Source: Rubrobacteraceae bacterium
Lineage (GTDB): Bacteria; Actinomycetota; Rubrobacteria; Rubrobacterales; Rubrobacteraceae
Assembly (NCBI GenBank): GCA_030447045.1
Contig: JAUJMB010000060.1
Location: forward strand, 1 to 8,616
DNA: 8,616 bases
Reading direction: 5' to 3'
A program made the translations under genes and the position numbers. The notes beneath the pieces were generated by a model. The model saw nothing but the letters and a program-made list of their open reading frames with translations, did no database searches and was not told the origin of the DNA. Shown one piece after another: positions 6,111 to 8,616 of the stretch (its first letter is position 1; every line of letters begins with the position of its first letter).

Positions 6111-7199
6111 GTGGAAGAGATGGACGACTTCACCGTGCGCGGCAACGACGGGCTGCCCGAGGACATAACGGGTGCTGCCGGCTGGTCCGAGGGCGGGCCT
6201 TCCGAGGAGCACGCGCTGGCCCCCGAGCCCCTCGTCGGGGACGACGAGCCGCAGCTCAGGCCCGGCTCGCTCGACGAGTTCGTGGGGCAGGAGGCTATCA
6301 AGAAGAACCTCAGGATCTTTGTCGAGGCCGCCAAGAGGCGCGGCGAGCCGCTCGACCACGTCCTGCTCGCGGGTCCTCCGGGGCTGGGCAAGACGAGCCT
6401 CTGCCGCATCCTGGCCGACGAGATGGGCGTAGGCTTGCGGCCGACGAGCGGTCCCTCCCTCGAGCGGGCCGGGGACATGGCGGCCATCCTCACGTCGCTG
6501 GAGGAGGGCGATTTCCTGTTTATCGACGAGATCCACCGCCTCAACCGCCAGATAGAGGAGGTCCTCTACCCGGCGATGGAGGACTACGCGATGGACATCG
6601 TGCTCGGGCAGGGCCCTTCCGCGCGCACGATCCGGATGGACCTGCCGCGCTTCACGCTCGTCGGGGCGACTACCCGCACGGGCCTGATGACCAAGCCGCT
6701 CCTCGACCGCTTCGGGGTCTCGGAGAAGCTGGACTACTACACGCCCGAGGACCTGCAGAAGATCGTGGTCCGCGCGGCTGGCATCCTGGACATCCCTATC
6801 TCCGAGGACGGTGCCGAGCAGCTCGCCCGCCGCAGCCGCGGCACGCCGCGGGTGGCCAACCGCCTTCTCAAGCGAGTGCGGGACTACGCGCAGGTGATCG
6901 GGGACGGCATCATCGACGAGGAGACCGCCAGGGCGGCGCTGGAGATGCAGGGCGTGGACCACCTCGGGCTCGACCGGGCCGACCGCGACTACCTGGGTCT
7001 CGTCATAGACAAGTTCGACGGCGGCCCTGTGGGCGTCGGGACCATCTCCGTGGCGCTGGGCGAGGCGCGCGACACCGTCGAGGACGTCTACGAGCCGTAC
7101 CTTCTGCAGAGCGGGCTCATCCAGCGCACCCCCCGCGGCAGGATCGCCACGAACCGCGCCTACGACCACCTCGGCATCCCCTCCCCGGCCGGAAGGTAG
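6111..7199 (+). CDS. ruvB: Holliday junction branch migration DNA helicase RuvB
   Basis: RuvB is the AAA+ hexameric motor that pulls DNA through the RuvA-bound junction using ATP. Of 362 residues, Walker A is GPPGLGKT (88-95), Walker B is FIDEIH (137-142), followed by [20 protein letters not shown]; sensor 1 is VGATTRTG, the arginine finger lies in LLDRFGV, sensor 2 in [17 protein letters not shown], and the winged-helix domain ends in [17 protein letters not shown]. The conserved core begins at [12 protein letters not shown] (49-60), so the N-terminus is some 20-28 residues longer than in E. coli or Bacillus, and acidic. GTG 6111 is used here; ATG 6120 is an equally possible start, and neither has an ideal Shine-Dalgarno (GGGAG lies about 12 bases before the GTG). 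Confidence 0.98.
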   Translation: MEEMDDFTVRGNDGLPEDITGAAGWSEGGPSEEHALAPEPLVGDDEPQLRPGSLDEFVGQEAIKKNLRIFVEAAKRRGEPLDHVLLAGPPGLGKTSLCRILADEMGVGLRPTSGPSLERAGDMAAILTSLEEGDFLFIDEIHRLNRQIEEVLYPAMEDYAMDIVLGQGPSARTIRMDLPRFTLVGATTRTGLMTKPLLDRFGVSEKLDYYTPEDLQKIVVRAAGILDIPISEDGAEQLARRSRGTPRVANRLLKRVRDYAQVIGDGIIDEETARAALEMQGVDHLGLDRADRDYLGLVIDKFDGGPVGVGTISVALGEARDTVEDVYEPYLLQSGLIQRTPRGRIATNRAYDHLGIPSPAGR

Positions 7200-7223
7200 C
7201 CGCGAAGATCCACTAAAGCTACC
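7195..7223 (+). terminator. Weak stem-loop at the end of ruvB
   Basis: GGTAGC, which contains the ruvB stop (7195-7200), is the inverse of GCTACC (7218-7223) with a 17-base loop. No T-run follows. It may be a weak terminator or chance. Confidence 0.2.
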
Positions 7224-7248
7224 GGGGGCGGCGGACGATCACCTCTGC

Positions 7249-7434
7249 ATGCGAGACCTCGAAGAGCGGACGCCCCCGGAAGCCTTCGACGACGACCCAC
7301 TGGCGTTCGCGGTCTTCGCCCTGACGCACGCCGCCTGCGGCGACGTGACGGAGGTGCGCATCGGCGAGCGGTGCATCCTCGGCTGGTGCCCGTCTTGCGC
7401 GACGGTGCGAACCTTCGTCTCGCCAGACGGGTAG
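7249..7434 (+). CDS. Small cysteine-rich putative zinc-binding protein
   Basis: A 61-residue protein starting at ATG. The N-terminal half is acidic (DLEERTPPEAFDDD); then come H-A-A-C (His27, Cys30), Cys42, and GWCPSCATV with Cys47 and Cys50, followed by a short end. The Cys-x2-Cys knuckle plus an upstream Cys or His pair is what a minimal zinc ribbon would need. Codon third positions are mostly G or C, as in the neighbouring genes, which supports real coding. No good Shine-Dalgarno is seen before the ATG. I do not recognise a named family. It lies 49 bases after ruvB in the same direction and could be co-transcribed, but nothing ties it to recombination. Confidence 0.65.
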   Translation: MRDLEERTPPEAFDDDPLAFAVFALTHAACGDVTEVRIGERCILGWCPSCATVRTFVSPDG

Positions 7435-7450
7435 CGTCGGCACGTAAGAT

Positions 7451-7466
7451 CCCGGCGACGGCCGGG
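7451..7466 (+). terminator. Terminator-like hairpin after the small zinc protein
   Basis: CCCGGC (7451-7456) and GCCGGG (7461-7466) form a perfect 6-bp GC stem with a four-base GACG loop, 16 bases after the stop codon. The following GCTTCCTCT is pyrimidine-rich but has no pure T-run. It is a reasonable terminator for the ruv cluster in a high-GC genome. Confidence 0.45.
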
Positions 7467-7602
7467 GCTTCCTCTGCAGGTTCCCCCGTTGCCCGTCCCC
7501 CGTGTTTCTCGTCCGAACAACCGCCGTCCTGCGAGACACCAGAGAGCGTGATCCGGCGCCGGTATCCCCGCGTACACAGAGATATCTTGCAAGCGCGGGG
7601 CA

Positions 7603-7638
7603 GGGCCGGCACGTAGCCCGGATTACTTTGGCCGGCCC
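7603..7638 (+). promoter_or_regulatory. Perfect 8-bp inverted repeat in the leader of the Sm-like gene
   Basis: GGGCCGGC (7603-7610) pairs exactly with GCCGGCCC (7631-7638) around a 20-base loop that itself is A/T-richer. The stem ends 9 bases before the G-rich Shine-Dalgarno of the next gene, so it may affect translation, act as a protein-binding hairpin, or end upstream transcripts. A palindromic AGATATCT lies just upstream at 7580-7587. The rest of the 225-base gap (7435-7659) shows no gene. Confidence 0.4.
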
Positions 7639-7659
7639 CGGGTACAGAGGGGGCATAGC

Positions 7660-7947
7660 ATGCACCGAGACGCGGAGACGGAGGCGAAGGCGGAGGCGGG
7701 GGAGAGGCCGGATCATCATCCCCCCAGGGTCGCCGACGCCCTCAAGAGCGGCGTGTCGGTCTCCGTTACGAGCTGGAGCGGCCGTCAGCTTCAGGGCACC
7801 GTCTCCGACAGGGACGAGGCGGGGCTCCTGCTCGACCTGGATGGGGCGGACGGGCGGGAGGGTTACGCCTTCCTGCCGTGGACCAGCGTGGAGAGGGTGG
7901 ACATCCCCGAGGTGGCCCACCGTCGCGTAAAGTACCTGCAGGGTTGA
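7660..7947 (+). CDS. Small Sm/Hfq-like fold protein (putative)
   Basis: The 95-residue product has ATG start with a good Shine-Dalgarno (GAGGGGG, 7647-7653). After an acidic, charged N-terminal tail of about 24 residues, residues 30-81 follow the Sm1 pattern: alternating hydrophobic VSVSVTSWSG, then RQLQGTVSDRDEAGLLLDL. This resembles the strand-turn-strand of Hfq (xxxNGxxLQGxxxxFDxxxxLL). A second hydrophobic pair, GYAFLPWTSVERVDIP, sits where the Sm2 motif would be. The Hfq proximal-face Tyr-Lys-His is absent; the corresponding stretch is around FLPW. Actinobacteria generally lack recognised Hfq, so this could be a divergent RNA-binding Sm protein, or another small beta-barrel. No named family is assigned. 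The following gene starts 62 bases downstream. Confidence 0.75.
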   Translation: MHRDAETEAKAEAGERPDHHPPRVADALKSGVSVSVTSWSGRQLQGTVSDRDEAGLLLDLDGADGREGYAFLPWTSVERVDIPEVAHRRVKYLQG

Positions 7948-7962
7948 CGGTCCGGGCGGGGA

Positions 7963-7986
7963 TGCGGGCCCTCGCGGGCGCCCGCA
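7963..7986 (+). other. GC-rich hairpin before the App1-like gene
   Basis: TGCGGGC (7963-7969) and GCCCGCA (7980-7986) form a perfect 7-bp stem with a 10-base loop, 15 bases after the Sm-like gene stop and 23 bases before the TTG start of the next gene. There is no T-run, so it may be a weak terminator, attenuator or mRNA-stabilising structure. Confidence 0.35.
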
Positions 7987-8009
7987 GGGTCTCGTAGAGG
8001 GGGGTCTCA

Positions 8010-8616
8010 TTGGCCTGGAAGTGGAGCGTGACCACGGCGGCGCGGGACCTCGAGGATTGGTTCGACGCCTGGCGTTTAGAGGTCAAGCGCCGGCACGGGC
8101 TCTTGGGGCGGCTAGAGGTCCTGCCCTACAGGGGGCACGGCACGGAGCGGCGGCTGTTCTTGAGGGGCAGGGTGCTCGAGGAGAAGGGCATCACCCGCTC
8201 GATGAGCGACGATACCCTGTGGGAGAACCTGCGCAACATGGCCCGACGCTTCGGCAGCGACGAGATCGCCGGCGCCCGGGTCCGCGCCACGTTCGGGGAC
8301 GTGCGCGCGCACGTCGTGGCCGACGAGGAGGGCTTCTTCGACGTCTCACTGGAGCTTGAGGAACCGCCGGACGCGGCGGACAGCTGGCACGCAGTGGAGC
8401 TTGAGCTCCTCCATCCGGACTCGCCGGGCGCCGGGTCCGTGCGCTCGACCGGGCACGTGCTGGTGCCCGGGCGGGCTCGGTTCGCCGTAATCAGCGACCT
8501 GGATGATACGGTCGTCCACTCGAGCGCGACGAACGTCCTGAAGATGGCCTGGATCGTCGTGCGCAACAACGCCTACACGCGGCTGCCGTTCCCCGGCGTC
8601 TCGGCCTTCTACGAGG
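8010..8616 (+). CDS. App1-like (DUF2183) phosphatase-domain protein, 3' end cut off
   Basis: The reading frame runs off the window; 202 residues are visible. The start is taken as TTG 8010, with AGAGGGGGG 5 bases upstream at 7996-8004; the only other start is GTG 8028. The N-terminal part (1 to about 155) contains LEVLPYRGHGTERRLFLRGRV split over its length, and a beta-rich region ending in GHVLVPGRARF. The catalytic domain follows: FAVISDLDDTVVHSSAT with the HAD-type D-x-D-x-T at Asp163, Asp165 and Thr167, then VLKMAWIVVRNNAYTRLPFPGV. This is the signature of the DUF2183/App1 family; yeast App1 is a phosphatidate phosphatase. Bacterial members are less well characterised. The substrate is likely a phosphate ester, inferred only. 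It is co-oriented with the Sm-like gene. Confidence 0.92.
   Translation, partial: MAWKWSVTTAARDLEDWFDAWRLEVKRRHGLLGRLEVLPYRGHGTERRLFLRGRVLEEKGITRSMSDDTLWENLRNMARRFGSDEIAGARVRATFGDVRAHVVADEEGFFDVSLELEEPPDAADSWHAVELELLHPDSPGAGSVRSTGHVLVPGRARFAVISDLDDTVVHSSATNVLKMAWIVVRNNAYTRLPFPGVSAFYE

Noticed and set aside
6105..7169. A 354-codon open frame on the - strand opposite ruvB
   Set aside because: It is exactly antisense to an unmistakable ruvB; long antisense frames are expected in GC-rich genes with G/C third positions, and its translation shows no family motif.

Overview
The window looks like a chromosomal segment of a very GC-rich actinobacterium. Codon third positions are almost all G or C, GTG and TTG starts are common, and the kinase-less membrane sensor and the ruvC-ruvA-ruvB order resemble what I know of Rubrobacter-type (Rubrobacteria) genomes. 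That placement is inferred from the protein sequences; there is no rRNA or tRNA here to prove it. I see no phage, insertion sequence, CRISPR array or conjugation gene.

Left part (1-3864, all + strand). The window opens inside a membrane protein related to the sensor half of histidine kinases, but with no kinase domain. A small hairpin follows its stop codon. Next is a class I SAM-dependent methyltransferase whose reading frame is broken by a single net frameshift near 1583-1592; its C-terminus continues in another frame. Then comes a TVP38/TMEM64-type (VTT domain) membrane protein with a strong G-quadruplex motif just after its start codon, followed closely by a multidomain lipoprotein (lipobox, DUF4352-like domain, NTF2-like domain, Pro/Glu/Thr repeat linker, C-terminal Excalibur domain).

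Middle (3865-4971). A second, unrelated SAM-dependent methyltransferase is encoded on the - strand, convergent with the lipoprotein. It is separated from ruvC by a 348-base divergent intergenic region that appears non-coding and holds several candidate control elements, including an inverted repeat TTGCAC-N15-GTGCAA that overlaps the presumed ruvC promoter.

Right part (4972-8616, + strand). ruvC, ruvA and ruvB encode the complete Holliday-junction processing machinery: RuvA binds the junction, RuvB drives branch migration and RuvC resolves it. All three look intact. ruvC and ruvA lack a clear Shine-Dalgarno, and each has a -10-like hexamer exactly 6 bases before the ATG, which suggests leaderless transcripts. 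ruvB follows ruvA within 2 bases. Downstream are a 61-residue cysteine-containing putative zinc protein with a terminator-like hairpin, a 95-residue protein that reads like an Sm/Hfq fold, and the start of an App1-like (DUF2183) phosphatidate-phosphatase-type protein that runs off the end of the window.

The most interesting items are the Hfq-like Sm candidate (a lineage thought to lack canonical Hfq) with a perfect 8-bp stem just upstream of it, the leaderless promoter pattern, and the lipoprotein's unusual domain combination.
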